A DNA stretch of 64,000 nt from Devosia naphthalenivorans (GCF_003056355.1 NZ_PYVW01000015.1:1-64000); one strand, 5' to 3'. Positions 1 to 8,840 are shown, counted from the first letter of the stretch. Notes: generated by a model from the letters alone, not told the origin. Numbers and translations: made by a program.

Positions 1-2
1 AG

Positions 3-116
3 CACCTGCAAACCATTGTCGCCCTCTACAACAACACCCCGCGAAAATGTCTCGACTTCCAAACCCCAAATGAGGTCTTCTCCAGTTTCTCTAACCGTGT
101 TGCACTTCAAACGTGA
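3..116 (+). mobile_element. IS30-family transposase, C-terminal end (5' part outside window)
   Basis: Reading from base 3, an open frame of 37 codons runs to a TGA at 114-116. Its peptide contains LYNNTPRKCLDFQTPNEVF, the conserved C-terminal end of the DDE integrase domain of IS30-family transposases (family consensus roughly NxRPRKxLxxxTPxEvF). The catalytic DDE residues would lie upstream, outside the window, so it cannot be said whether the element is intact. No obvious terminal inverted repeat was identified after the stop. Confidence 0.8.
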
Positions 117-151
117 GTCCACCTTCCGGCTTTCGCGGGAATGACGTTGTG
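117..151. repeat. Half unit of the GGGAATGACG intergenic palindrome family
   Basis: Just after the transposase stop lies a half palindrome with the core CGCGGGAATGACG. The same core forms full inverted repeats at 40906-40947 and 47061-47128. It may mark where the insertion element landed in a palindrome, but no target duplication is visible. Confidence 0.45.
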
Positions 152-188
152 GTTGTCACAACAAGTGGAGGTTCACCCCCATCACCCC

Positions 189-1451
189 TCACCCAAACTT
201 CCGCCGCGCATCCATCGCCAGCCCCAGCCCCACGCTCCCCAGCACATCCGTGCGCACCAGATCCGCCTCCGGGAACAAGCCCTCCAGCCGCCGCGCAATC
301 GCCGGCACCTGCGTCGAGCCACCCGTCAAAATCAAACTATCCACATCCCCACGCCCGACCCCTGCCCGCTTCAGCGTCTCGCCGATCGTGTCCTCGATCC
401 GCACCACCGAGCCATGCAGCGCCCGCTCCAGGTCCTCCACCGTCATTTCGGTCGCGATCACCTCGTCACGCACCGGAAACCGGAACGCCGTACTGCCTGC
501 ATCCGACAGCGCAATCTTGGCCGCTTCCACCGCGCCCACCAGTTGATGCCCCAGCCGGTCCTCGATCAACTCGATCATCATTTCCACCCGCCCAGCCGCC
601 TGTGCCTCGTTGCGCGTGCCACGCAGATCCCGCAGCGTCTGCGCGTTATAAAGCCGGTTGATGCGGTGCCAGGTGGACAGATCATAATACGGCGCCACCG
701 GCAGATGCCGCTTGCCGTCTCGCGTCTTGGTGCCCAGCCCCAGCTCCGGCATCACCTTGGTCATGGACAACAACCGGTCGAAATCGGTGCCCCCGATATG
801 CACGCCCGCCGTCGCCAGAATGTCCGCACTCCTGTCCGCCAGCCGCGACCGCTCCGGGGAAACCCGCACCACCGAAAAATCCGATGTACCACCACCCAGA
901 TCGACGATCAGCGCCAGCCGCTCGCCATTGACCTGCCGCTCGTAATCAAGCGCTGCCGCAATCGGCTCGAACTGGAAATCGATCTGGCTGAACCCCTGCG
1001 CCCGCACCGCGCTTTCCAGCTGGTCCTGCGCTGCCCGGTCCGCCACCGGATCGTCGTCGACGAAGTGCACCGGCCGCCCGCAGACCACATTGTCCACCGG
1101 CTCACCCAGTTGCGCTTCCGCCCGCCGCTTGAGCTCGCCAATGAAAATGCCCAGGATTTCGATGAAGCCATAGCTGCGCGCCTTGACCCGCGTCGTGTCC
1201 CCGATCAGCCCGGTTCCCAGCACGCTCTTGAGCGAGCGCATCAACCGCCCATCGGCGCCCGTTACATATTCGGCCACCGCCTTGCGGCCAAAATGGATGC
1301 TGTCATCCTCGAAGCCGAAAAACAGCACGCTGGGGATCGTCGGCCGCCCCTCCTCCAGCGGCAGCAGCCGCGGCTGTCCCTGCGCATCGACCCGCGCAAA
1401 TGTTGAATTGGACGTGCCGAAATCAAGGCCGCAAGCGAGGGCGTTGGACAT
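189..1451 (-). CDS. yegD: Hsp70-family protein, YegD-like
   Basis: 420-residue protein with the actin/Hsp70 ATPase fold and no substrate-binding domain, as in E. coli YegD (about 450 aa). Visible motifs are the phosphate-1 loop near the N terminus (GLDFGTSNS), the phosphate-2 loop (VDLGGGTSDFS) and the adenosine motif near the C terminus (LTGGSTQVPAI). The family is a stand-alone DnaK-like ATPase whose client is unknown. The frame could begin farther upstream at 1526, but that extension runs into the dispersed palindrome at 1466-1562. The ATG at 1451 directly precedes the conserved start of the fold and was chosen. No co-directional neighbour lies close enough to form an operon. Confidence 0.9.
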   Translation of the reverse strand: MSNALACGLDFGTSNSTFARVDAQGQPRLLPLEEGRPTIPSVLFFGFEDDSIHFGRKAVAEYVTGADGRLMRSLKSVLGTGLIGDTTRVKARSYGFIEILGIFIGELKRRAEAQLGEPVDNVVCGRPVHFVDDDPVADRAAQDQLESAVRAQGFSQIDFQFEPIAAALDYERQVNGERLALIVDLGGGTSDFSVVRVSPERSRLADRSADILATAGVHIGGTDFDRLLSMTKVMPELGLGTKTRDGKRHLPVAPYYDLSTWHRINRLYNAQTLRDLRGTRNEAQAAGRVEMMIELIEDRLGHQLVGAVEAAKIALSDAGSTAFRFPVRDEVIATEMTVEDLERALHGSVVRIEDTIGETLKRAGVGRGDVDSLILTGGSTQVPAIARRLEGLFPEADLVRTDVLGSVGLGLAMDARRKFG

Positions 1452-1465
1452 TTGCGATTTTCCAA

Positions 1466-1562
1466 AGACCTCATGGTGAGCCTGTCGAACCACGAGGTTG
1501 AGCGAGTGGAGGGCGCCACATGCCACAACCTCGTCCTGACAAGCACAGGATGAGGTCTACTG
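1466..1562. repeat. Dispersed paired palindrome (BIME-like), copy 1
   Basis: Two facing units, one starting GACCTCATGGTGAGCCTGTC and the other ending AGGATGAGGTCTACT, are inverted relative to each other. The same pair recurs at 6401-6511, 14944-15290 and 33944-34031, always between genes. It resembles REP/BIME elements and could form a large hairpin. Confidence 0.85.
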
Positions 1563-1625
1563 GAAAGCCGGACGAGGCACCGCGCGGGACGGCTCTAATA
1601 AGGGCTCACGCCCCGCCTTGCAACC

Positions 1626-2282
1626 TCAGGCCGCGCGCTTCTTGCGGCTTTGTTCCTGCGCCGGGCGCAGGTCGATGGAATGGAGCCGGCCCAGCCCCTT
1701 GCGCTGCGCCTTCTTGAGTGCCGCGGCTGCCGTTTCGAAGAATTTGCGATCGTACTGCCCATGTGGATTGGTCACCGCCAGCCCCATGCTGACCGTCACG
1801 ATCCCGGCATGGCTTTCCTTGTGCGCCAGCGCCAGCCCGCGGATTGCCTCGGCAATATGTCCCGCGCTGGTCTTGGCCAGCAGCACCGGCAGGTCCGGCA
1901 GCGCCACCACGAACGTCGCCCGCCCCATGCGCAGGCAGACATCGCCATCGCGCGGCAAGGCATCGGCAATTGCCTGCATCACCGAGCGCACGCAATCATC
2001 GGTCGCGTCCTTGCCGTATGACGTGAAATAGTCGCCCATGCGGTCGATCTCGATCACCAGCAGGCTCATCGACACCTTCCGCGCCGCGGCCCGGGCCCAG
2101 CTTTCGCCCAGTTCCTCCTCGATCCGCGCACCCAGGCGCGGCTTGATCCCGATCTGGCGCGCAATCGCTGCCTGTCCGTAAGCCGGCTGGCGCTCCCGGC
2201 TCACCGGCCGCATCACGCCCAATGCCATCCGCACGCGGGCCCAGAAGTGATCGCTGTCGTTACCGTTTGCGAGATCTGTCAT
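1626..2282 (-). CDS. Degenerate GGDEF-domain protein
   Basis: 218-residue protein. Residues ~70-205 carry the GGDEF fold: an N-terminal VIEIDRMGDYF strand-helix, a central strand-turn segment, and a C-terminal VSMGLAV strand. At the active hairpin, where diguanylate cyclases have R-x-GGDEF, this protein has RMGRATF (about residues 118-124), so both acidic metal and catalytic positions are lost. No I-site RxxD is evident in its expected place. It should therefore not make c-di-GMP, and may be a binding or scaffolding relative. The start was set at the ATG at 2282. The longer frame to 2426 would run into the neighbouring gene. A CtrA-like box lies about 50 bp upstream. Confidence 0.8.
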   Translation of the reverse strand: MTDLANGNDSDHFWARVRMALGVMRPVSRERQPAYGQAAIARQIGIKPRLGARIEEELGESWARAAARKVSMSLLVIEIDRMGDYFTSYGKDATDDCVRSVMQAIADALPRDGDVCLRMGRATFVVALPDLPVLLAKTSAGHIAEAIRGLALAHKESHAGIVTVSMGLAVTNPHGQYDRKFFETAAAALKKAQRKGLGRLHSIDLRPAQEQSRKKRAA

Positions 2283-2333
2283 GTTGCGGACTTTCCTGGG
2301 CACACCGGCGCCTGCCGATCTGGACACAACATG

Positions 2334-2349
2334 GTTAACGCAAAGTAAA
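2334..2349 (-). promoter_or_regulatory. Possible CtrA box upstream of the GGDEF-like gene
   Basis: On the minus strand the sequence TTTACTTTGCGTTAAC is one base away from the alphaproteobacterial CtrA consensus TTAA-N7-TTAAC. It lies about 50 bp before the start codon. This is a motif match only. Confidence 0.35.
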
Positions 2350-2367
2350 ACGAACCGATACTTGGCC

Positions 2368-2823
2368 CTATAGTTGCTCGGGCGGCTCCCACTCCGGCCA
2401 GTCCACCGCGTGCTCTTCCCACTCATCGGGCTGCACGTCGGTTTCGAGGAACGTCCGCCCCTTCACCGAAACACCGACATCCACCACCGTCTGCGGATCG
2501 CCCGATACCAGCGGGTGCCACCACGCCAGTCCCTTGCCCTCAGCCAGCCGGCGATAGGCGCAGGTGGTCGGAATCCACTTGATCTCGCTTACGTTCTGCG
2601 GCGTCAGCTTGATGCAATCGGGCACCTTGGCCTGCCGCCCCGGATAATCGGTGCAGGCGCAGCTATCGCCATCGAGCAGCTTGCAGCGCACATCCGAGGT
2701 GATCAGGATGCCGCTGTCCTCATCCTCGAGCTTGATCAGGCAACAGCGCCCGCAGCCATCGCAGAGCGCTTCCCACTCCGCGTCGGTCATTTGGTCGAGC
2801 GTCTTTTCTTCCCAGAAGGCCAT
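2368..2823 (-). CDS. YcgN/UPF0260 family cysteine-cluster protein
   Basis: 151-residue protein of the YcgN family (about 150 aa in Enterobacteria). It carries the hallmark cysteine-rich pattern: CDGCGRCC near residue 25, then further cysteines in CKLLDGDSCACTDYPGR and PDCIKL, and a later TTCAYR. The pattern suggests bound zinc or an Fe-S cluster, as in the CxxCxxxCC protein family, but its biochemical role is unknown. The ATG at 2823 was chosen because family members begin with a short xFWEEKTLxxM segment. An in-frame start at 2883 would add an unrelated basic leader. It is divergent from the penicillin-binding protein gene, with about 180 bp of shared upstream region. Confidence 0.88.
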   Translation of the reverse strand: MAFWEEKTLDQMTDAEWEALCDGCGRCCLIKLEDEDSGILITSDVRCKLLDGDSCACTDYPGRQAKVPDCIKLTPQNVSEIKWIPTTCAYRRLAEGKGLAWWHPLVSGDPQTVVDVGVSVKGRTFLETDVQPDEWEEHAVDWPEWEPPEQL

Positions 2824-3007
2824 TGCTGCTCGTGGTTTGGGTAAGCTTGTTGCGGGTTTGCCCTTGCCGGGCGCCTGTTGCAATCATATTCCAGCGATTG
2901 GCTTGCCTTGAAGCTGGCAAGCAGCGCAAAACTGCGTGAGGCAGATCCGGGGAATTTGGGTGCAGGATCCTTTCTATACCAAAGAGAAGCGGAAGAAAAC
3001 CTCAGGC

Positions 3008-5119
3008 ATGCTCGCAGCAGATGCGTGGCTGGATTCCTCCCTCTATGAGTTCGGCCAATCCTTCAGCCGCGGCTGGACCAAGTGGCAGGACATCATGTCC
3101 ATCTTCCATGTCGCTGGTATCAAACGCTTTTTCGTCGAGGTCCTGAGCGACGGCTTTTCCTTCCTCGCCATCGGTTGCGTCCTGATGGTCGCCCTGGCCC
3201 TGCCCGCCTTCGACGCCACCGCCTCCGGCGAATTCAACAAGGCCGAGAACTACTCCATTGTTTTCCTTGATCGTTTCGGCACCGAGATCGGCCGCCGCGG
3301 CATCCGCTCCGACGATTCCGTGCCGCTCAGCGACATGCCGGACTACCTGATCAAGGCAGCACTCGCCACCGAGGACCGCCGCTTCTACGAGCATTTCGGC
3401 ATCGACGTCGTCGGCACGCTCCGCGCCCTCGTCACCAATGCTTCGGGCGACCGTGGCGTGCAGGGCGGCTCGTCCATCACCCAGCAATTGGCCAAGAACC
3501 TGTTCCTCTCCTCGGAACGCACCATCGAGCGCAAGATCATCGAGGCGTTCCTGGCGGTCTGGCTGGAGTGGCACTATTCCAAGGACGAAATCCTCAAGCT
3601 CTATTTTGACCGTGCCTATATGGGCGGCGGTAATTTCGGCGTCGTCGCCGCGGCCGATTATTATTTCGGCAAGCGCGTGCAGGATATTTCCCTTGCCGAA
3701 GCTGCCATGATGGCCGGGCTGTTCAAGGCCCCCAGCAACTACGCCCCTCATATCGATCTGGCCGCCGCTCGCGGCCGCGCCAATCTGGTGCTCTCGAACC
3801 TTGTCGCGGCAGGCTTCCTCACCGAGGGCCAGGTCACCGCTGCCCGCCGCAACCCGGCCTCCGCCATTTCCCGGGCCGAGGACCAGAACTCGCCCAATTA
3901 CTTCATGGATTGGGCCTTCGGCGAGGCCAAGACGATCATCGAGTCCAGCCAGCACGCGTCCAACAATTTCGTGGTCCGCACCACCATCGACACCACCTTG
4001 CAGAAATATGCCGAGGAAGCCGTCGTTTCCACCGTGCGCGAAAACAGCGAGAAATACGACGTCGAGCAGGCGGCCATGGTCGTCACCGACACCCAGGGCG
4101 CCATTCGCGCCATGGTTGGGGGCATCGACTACGCCAAATCCCAGTTCAACCGCGCCATCGTCTCCACGCGCCAGCCTGGCTCCGCCTACAAGATTTTTGT
4201 CTACGCCGAAGCCTTCGAACAACTGGGCCTCACCCCGTCCGATCCTATCACCGATCGCCCGGTCTGCATCGGCGATTGGTGCCCGCAGAACTATGGCCGC
4301 AGCTACAAGGGCTCGGTTTCCCTTGCCAGCGCGTTTGCGCAATCGCTCAATACCGTGCCGGTGACCCTTTCCATCAAGACGGGCCGCGACACCATCGCCG
4401 AACTCAGCCACCGCATGGGCCTGACCGCCGACTACCCCGTCACCCGTTCGCTGGCGCTCGGCGTCGCCTCGGTTTCGGTGCTGGACATGACTTCCTCCTA
4501 TGCCGTACTGGCCAATCGCGGTCTCAAGACCCCCGCCTATGGCATCACCCGCATGACCACGCTCACCGGTGAAACGATCTTCGAGGTCGATCCCGACGCC
4601 CCGCGCGAGCGGATCCTGAGCGAAACCACCGTCGCCAACATGAATTCGATGCTGCGCGGCGTCATCACCGGCGGCACCGGCCGTCGTGGCGACGTACCGG
4701 GTGTCCCGGCGGTGGGCAAATCGGGAACCACCTCCTCCTATCGCGACGCCTGGTTCTGCGGCTTCACCGGCAACTACGTGGCTGCCGTCTGGTTCGGCAA
4801 TGACGATTACCACCCGACCAACGATCTGACCGGGGGCACCCTCCCTGCCATGGCCTGGCAGAAATTCATGGCCTACGCCCACACCAATACCGATATCCTG
4901 CCGGTGTTCGGCGTCGACTTCGTGCCCGAGCCCGCAATCATCGCCAATGCCGACCCCGATGCCCTTGCCGAAGAGATCGCTCAACGCCCGCCCAGCCTCA
5001 CCCCCGAAGCCGCCCGCAAGCTGGTCGACCTCGCCGAACTCCTCAACCAGACCCTGGAAGCCGGCGGCACCACCACCGAAGCCCGCGCCACCGTCCCCGC
5101 CGCGACCAAGGGGCTTTAG
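3008..5119 (+). CDS. Class A penicillin-binding protein (transglycosylase/transpeptidase)
   Basis: 703-residue bifunctional peptidoglycan synthase. One membrane segment lies at about residues 47-68. The GT51 transglycosylase domain shows EDRRFYEHFG (E122), GGSSITQQLAKNLF and the RKIIEAFLAVWLE motif. The transpeptidase domain shows SxxK as SAYK (Ser392, Lys395), SLN (446-448) and KSGTT (571-575), so both activities look intact. It lacks the long OB-fold insertion of typical PBP1a and ends with a short Ala/Thr-rich tail, so it is nearer the shorter PBP1-type proteins of Rhizobiales. Start choice is uncertain: a GTG at 2936 would add 24 residues, while the ATG at 3008 follows a GGAAG-containing stretch. 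Confidence 0.88.
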   Translation: MLAADAWLDSSLYEFGQSFSRGWTKWQDIMSIFHVAGIKRFFVEVLSDGFSFLAIGCVLMVALALPAFDATASGEFNKAENYSIVFLDRFGTEIGRRGIRSDDSVPLSDMPDYLIKAALATEDRRFYEHFGIDVVGTLRALVTNASGDRGVQGGSSITQQLAKNLFLSSERTIERKIIEAFLAVWLEWHYSKDEILKLYFDRAYMGGGNFGVVAAADYYFGKRVQDISLAEAAMMAGLFKAPSNYAPHIDLAAARGRANLVLSNLVAAGFLTEGQVTAARRNPASAISRAEDQNSPNYFMDWAFGEAKTIIESSQHASNNFVVRTTIDTTLQKYAEEAVVSTVRENSEKYDVEQAAMVVTDTQGAIRAMVGGIDYAKSQFNRAIVSTRQPGSAYKIFVYAEAFEQLGLTPSDPITDRPVCIGDWCPQNYGRSYKGSVSLASAFAQSLNTVPVTLSIKTGRDTIAELSHRMGLTADYPVTRSLALGVASVSVLDMTSSYAVLANRGLKTPAYGITRMTTLTGETIFEVDPDAPRERILSETTVANMNSMLRGVITGGTGRRGDVPGVPAVGKSGTTSSYRDAWFCGFTGNYVAAVWFGNDDYHPTNDLTGGTLPAMAWQKFMAYAHTNTDILPVFGVDFVPEPAIIANADPDALAEEIAQRPPSLTPEAARKLVDLAELLNQTLEAGGTTTEARATVPAATKGL

Positions 5120-5265
5120 CTCTTGCTACATCGTCGACCTCGCTGACGAGATCCTGCCAATCCGCCCTTCCGCCCACCCGCCCCCCTTGCTATAGCGATA
5201 GCGAGCCGCTCTCCATTCAGGTCAGCCCGTCCATGCCGAACACAGCATCATCGAGCCGCTGACCC

Positions 5266-5838
5266 GTGCGATTTGTTCTCTATCTGCTGCTGATGATTGC
5301 CGTGGCGCTCACCGTCGGGTTCGGGCTGAGCTATTACGCACTGACCGATGGGCGCCTGGTCGGCGTGGCCCGCGTTGGCCCCTGGACGGCGTGGCCCGAC
5401 ATCGGCTCCAGTGCGCCCAACCCCTATACCAGAGGCCATCTGGCGCGCGAGGCCGCGTTGCAACTGGGGCAATCCGAGGGCCTGCAATTCTCGGCCGTGA
5501 CCGACAATCGCGGCGAGCCGCTGACACTTGATTGCAGCTACCGCATCGAAGGCAAGACGCCGCTTGCTACCTTCTGGACCCTTGTGGCCGTCGATCCGCA
5601 GGGCCGCAATCTGGCTGGCGACGGCCAGCCACTGGCGCTGCGCTCGTCCGATTTGGCCCGGGCCAATGATGGCTCCATCATCATCAATGTGGGCACGCGG
5701 CTACAGCCTCACAACTGGCTGGAACTGTCCGGCACCGGCCCCTTCACGCTTGAACTGACGCTCTATGATACAGCCGTCTTCTCCGGCTTCTCGAGCGACG
5801 AATCCATGCCCTCCATCATCCGGGGGGAATGCGCATGA
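5266..5838 (+). CDS. DUF1214 membrane-anchored protein
   Basis: 190-residue protein with a GTG start and an N-terminal membrane anchor (residues ~3-25). It then has the DUF1214 beta-rich domain, with PYTRGHLAREAAL near residue 52 and a closing NWLELSGTGPFTLELTLYD motif typical of the family. DUF1214 and DUF1254 usually occur together, either fused or as neighbours, and here the next gene is the DUF1254 partner, overlapping by 10 bp. Biochemical function is unknown. The pair is common in Rhizobiales envelopes. Confidence 0.85.
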   Translation: MRFVLYLLLMIAVALTVGFGLSYYALTDGRLVGVARVGPWTAWPDIGSSAPNPYTRGHLAREAALQLGQSEGLQFSAVTDNRGEPLTLDCSYRIEGKTPLATFWTLVAVDPQGRNLAGDGQPLALRSSDLARANDGSIIINVGTRLQPHNWLELSGTGPFTLELTLYDTAVFSGFSSDESMPSIIRGECA

Positions 5839-6380
5839 TCAGGCTCCTGCTCTGGCTGCTCGGTGGCGTAGTGCTGGGCGGCATCATCCACATCATCGTC
5901 ATCCTCACGCTGCCCGGCCTTGCCGAAGAGGACCTGTGGACCCGCATCGAGGCACTCGGGGCCGACAACAGGACGCTGATCCTGCCGCCCGTCGAGGCCG
6001 GCGAGCCCAACCCGCTCGGCCTTGATCCAAAACTGATCTATGGGATCTGCGAGATCGACCTCGCCAAGGGGCCCGCCTATGTGAGCGGTCTTTTGCCCGA
6101 CGCGTTTTGGTCGGTGGCGCTCTTTAACGAGGCCGGTGTCGTCACCTATTCCACCACCAATCGCGACGGCATCGGCCAGGTGCTCGAAATCGGCGTCTTC
6201 AACGCTGCCCAGACGCGCCTCTTGGCGCAGCAGCAACTCGACGTCGAGGAAGGCGTGCTCGTGGTCGAAGCCGCCTCCGACAAACTCGCCGTCCTGGTCC
6301 GCCTCTCCCCACCCCACGAAGCCATGCGCGCCCGCTTCGCCGAGGCCCTGTCCCGAACCGAGTGCGGCCGCCACCCCTAG
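5829..6380 (+). CDS. DUF1254 membrane-anchored protein
   Basis: 183-residue protein with an N-terminal transmembrane anchor (about residues 5-28) and the short form of the DUF1254 domain: a DPKLIYGICEIDLAKGP motif, then SVALFNEAGVVTYSTTNRD. The start overlaps the end of the DUF1214 gene by 10 bp, which implies translational coupling. The two products are probably an envelope complex of unknown function. Confidence 0.85.
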   Translation: MRMIRLLLWLLGGVVLGGIIHIIVILTLPGLAEEDLWTRIEALGADNRTLILPPVEAGEPNPLGLDPKLIYGICEIDLAKGPAYVSGLLPDAFWSVALFNEAGVVTYSTTNRDGIGQVLEIGVFNAAQTRLLAQQQLDVEEGVLVVEAASDKLAVLVRLSPPHEAMRARFAEALSRTECGRHP

Positions 6381-6400
6381 CGGTTCAATCACGCCACGCC

Positions 6401-6511
6401 CTCGTCCTTCGACAAGCTCAGGATGAGGTCTACTAGTGCTCTAGAGCTTCGGGAAGTGGTGCTTTCACTCATCCCTCAACAGCCCTCATGGTGAGCCTGT
6501 CGAACCACAAG
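6401..6511. repeat. Dispersed paired palindrome, copy 2
   Basis: One unit (CTCGTCCTTCGACAAGCTCA, then GGATGAGGTCTACT) at 6401-6434 and the opposite-facing unit (CTCATGGTGAGCCTGTCGAA) at 6485-6511 flank a ~50-bp spacer. This lies between the convergent ends of the DUF1254 gene and chrA, so it may also act as a bidirectional terminator. Confidence 0.8.
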
Positions 6512-6518
6512 GGCGTGG

Positions 6519-7721
6519 CTACCCCACAGCCCCCATCACCCCACCAATCCCCGCCAGCAGCACCACCACGCTCCACGGCGGCGCCTTCCACATCACCAGC
6601 AACAAAAACCCACCCGCCGCCAGCGCGAAATCACTCGCCCCCAGCACCGCACTCGTCCAAACCGGATCATAAAGCGCCGCCGCCAATATCCCCACGACCG
6701 CCGCATTGGCGCCACGCATGGCTGCCTGCGCCTGCGGCCGGCGCCGCAGCCGATCCCAAAACGGCAGCGCGGCGATCAGCACCAGCAGACCCGGCAGGAA
6801 AATGGCCACCAGCGCCACCAGCCCACCTACAATGCCATTGGGCGGCGCACCGACCGCCCCCAAATAGGCCGCGAACGTAAACAGCGGCCCCGGCACCGCC
6901 TGCGTCGCTCCATAACCCGCCACGAACGCATCGGAGCTCAACCAGCCCGTCGCCACGACTTCGCTTTCCAGCAGCGGCAGCACCACATGACCGCCCCCGA
7001 ACACCAGCGATCCCGCGCGATAAAAGGCGTCGAACAGCGCAATCCCATGATCGCCAATGGCACCCGCTAGTAGCGGCAGCGCGACCAGCAGGCCAACAAA
7101 CAGCGCAAATGCCACCAGCCCGGCCTTGGCACTCACGGCAAAACCGAGCGTCGCATCGCCGCTGCGCTCACCCGTTCGGCACAACACCAACCCTGCCGCC
7201 GCGCCGAGCACAATCGCGCCAATCTGCCCCACGGCGCCCATCACTAGGGTCACCAGCACCAGCGCACACAATGCAATGCCCGCCCGCTGCCGGTCCGGCG
7301 TCAGGCTCCGCGCCATGCCCCAGACCGCCTGCGCCACCACGGCGACCGCGACGAGCTTGAGCCCATGCAGCACCCCTTGCGCAACCGGCCCCTGCAGCGC
7401 CGCGGCGCCCGCCGCAAACACGATCAGCAAAATGGCCGACGGCAAGGTAAAAGCCGCCCACGCCGCCAATGCGCCAAGCGGCCCAGCCCGCCTCAGCCCC
7501 AGCGCAAACCCGACCTGGCTCGAAGCCGGTCCGGGCAGGAACTGGCACAGCGCCACCAGATCGCCATAGGCGCTCTCGTCGAGCCATTTCCGGCGCACCA
7601 CCAGTTCGTCACGGAAATACCCCAGATGCGCGATCGGGCCACCGAACGAGGTCAGCCCCAGCTTGAGGAACGCCAGAAGCACCTCACCCGGCGATCCCTT
7701 TCGGGCGGAATCCTCATCCAA
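6519..7721 (-). CDS. chrA: Chromate transporter, two-domain CHR family
   Basis: 400-residue inner-membrane protein with about ten hydrophobic segments. It contains two CHR domains: the N-terminal half carries LGLTSFGGPIAHLGYF and the QFLPGPASSQ motif, and the C-terminal half carries SLVFGGGHVVLPLLE and the TQAVPGPLF motif. Long-chain members export chromate, or exchange chromate for sulfate, at the cytoplasmic membrane. No chrB regulator is adjacent, so chromate resistance here is inferred from family only. Confidence 0.93.
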   Translation of the reverse strand: MDEDSARKGSPGEVLLAFLKLGLTSFGGPIAHLGYFRDELVVRRKWLDESAYGDLVALCQFLPGPASSQVGFALGLRRAGPLGALAAWAAFTLPSAILLIVFAAGAAALQGPVAQGVLHGLKLVAVAVVAQAVWGMARSLTPDRQRAGIALCALVLVTLVMGAVGQIGAIVLGAAAGLVLCRTGERSGDATLGFAVSAKAGLVAFALFVGLLVALPLLAGAIGDHGIALFDAFYRAGSLVFGGGHVVLPLLESEVVATGWLSSDAFVAGYGATQAVPGPLFTFAAYLGAVGAPPNGIVGGLVALVAIFLPGLLVLIAALPFWDRLRRRPQAQAAMRGANAAVVGILAAALYDPVWTSAVLGASDFALAAGGFLLLVMWKAPPWSVVVLLAGIGGVMGAVG

Positions 7722-7737
7722 GTCGCATCACCCCAGG

Positions 7738-8562
7738 CTATTTCTGCAGCACAATCTCCGTGTCGCCGCTATGCTGGTAGCGTGACGGTATGATGACACG
7801 CCCCGACCCCGCCCGGGCGCCTCCATGCAAGCAGAAGTCACCGCGATTGGCGCGCACGACGAATTCCGAAAGCCGCCTGAGGCTATCGTCGACCGCGAGG
7901 GATTGCTCGTGCGGCGTTTCCACCAGCAGATTGTCCAGCGCGAAATCATAGCTATCGAACCGATAGTTCAGCGCCCGCACGAACCACGAAATCGAGGCAC
8001 TATTCTCCGACCTGCGCGCGGCAACCTCCCCGCCCATGTCCGGCGGAATGCCCTGCCGCAAGCCGGCCAGCGCCACCGCCCGCTGCCGATCGATCTCGAT
8101 CACCGCGCAGATCGCGGCAAACGTCGTGGGCAGCGTGTCGATGTCGGACTGCACATGCGCCCCTACCGTCGAATATCGCGTGCGCGAGGATTGGTACTGC
8201 GTGCTCTTGAGCCAGTTATAATAGCGCTCGATGGTGAATTCGGTGTCGCGCGCCGCCACGATCCTTGTGCGCTGCAGTTCCACCGAAGCATCGAACATCC
8301 AGTCCTTGGCATGGCGCGCCACAAGAAAGCGCCAGATGCGATTGTGCATCTCCTCTTCCTGGTCGGTCCGGTTGAAGGTGGAAACCGCTTCATCGCGCTT
8401 ACCTGCGAGGTAATTGCCAACCGCCGGCATCGCGACATCATGGGTAAAGCTTGGTTCGGCGCGGCCGAAATCGCCGACCGGTCGTGCGACGCAGCCGACA
8501 GCCAACGCTGCCAGGGCGGTGATCGAAATCAGCCGCAGCAATGGGCGAATAGGTTCAGCCAC
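7738..8562 (-). CDS. Hypothetical lipoprotein
   Basis: 274-residue protein of unrecognised family. From a GTG start at 8562 it begins with a basic N terminus and a hydrophobic segment ending in the lipobox LAVGC (cysteine about residue 24), so it is a likely lipoprotein. The body is helical and carries no enzyme motif I recognise. The GTG start was chosen because it places the signal peptide at the N terminus and overlaps the stop of the upstream small gene by 8 bp (translational coupling). A longer frame to 8619 would bury the signal. No Asp follows the lipobox cysteine, so outer-membrane sorting is plausible. Confidence 0.65.
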   Translation of the reverse strand: MAEPIRPLLRLISITALAALAVGCVARPVGDFGRAEPSFTHDVAMPAVGNYLAGKRDEAVSTFNRTDQEEEMHNRIWRFLVARHAKDWMFDASVELQRTRIVAARDTEFTIERYYNWLKSTQYQSSRTRYSTVGAHVQSDIDTLPTTFAAICAVIEIDRQRAVALAGLRQGIPPDMGGEVAARRSENSASISWFVRALNYRFDSYDFALDNLLVETPHEQSLAVDDSLRRLSEFVVRANRGDFCLHGGARAGSGRVIIPSRYQHSGDTEIVLQK

Positions 8563-8719
8563 GCTTCCGCTTCGGACGCGATGGGTCGATGCTGGTAGTC
8601 GGCTGCACGCCGCGCTCATAACGCACCCCGGTAAACATCAGGATCTGGGCGCTGCCGCCGGCTTGCGGTCGTGCAGGTGCCGGTTTTCGCCGGCTGTCGA
8701 ATTTGACGAGCTTTCCCAA
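8555..8719 (-). CDS. Small conserved basic protein (54 aa)
   Basis: A 54-residue protein beginning with TTG. The start is decided by a strong ribosome-binding site, AAGGAGG (plus-strand 8725-8731), five bases before the TTG. The open frame continues upstream to 8824 with no comparable site. The peptide is basic with a central AQILMFTGVRYER segment, which I recall as common to small uncharacterised proteins of Rhizobiales, and an Arg/Lys-rich tail. Its stop overlaps the GTG of the lipoprotein gene, so the two form an operon. Function unknown. Confidence 0.6.
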   Translation of the reverse strand: MGKLVKFDSRRKPAPARPQAGGSAQILMFTGVRYERGVQPTTSIDPSRPKRKRG

Positions 8720-8840
8720 GCTGGCCTCCTTGCTGCGCTCTCCGGTCCCATCGGAGGCCAGCGTCTGGTGTTGCGAAGTCGATACAATTTTTCGGCACGA
8801 CGCCCCTCGTGCTCTTGCCTGCATTAAGAACTTGTCAAGG

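Noticed and set aside
3002-4984. 660-codon open frame opposite the penicillin-binding protein gene
   Set aside because: Gly/Asp/His-rich low-complexity translation with no family motif. It is the usual antisense shadow of a high-GC gene; the plus-strand frame has all GT51 and transpeptidase motifs.
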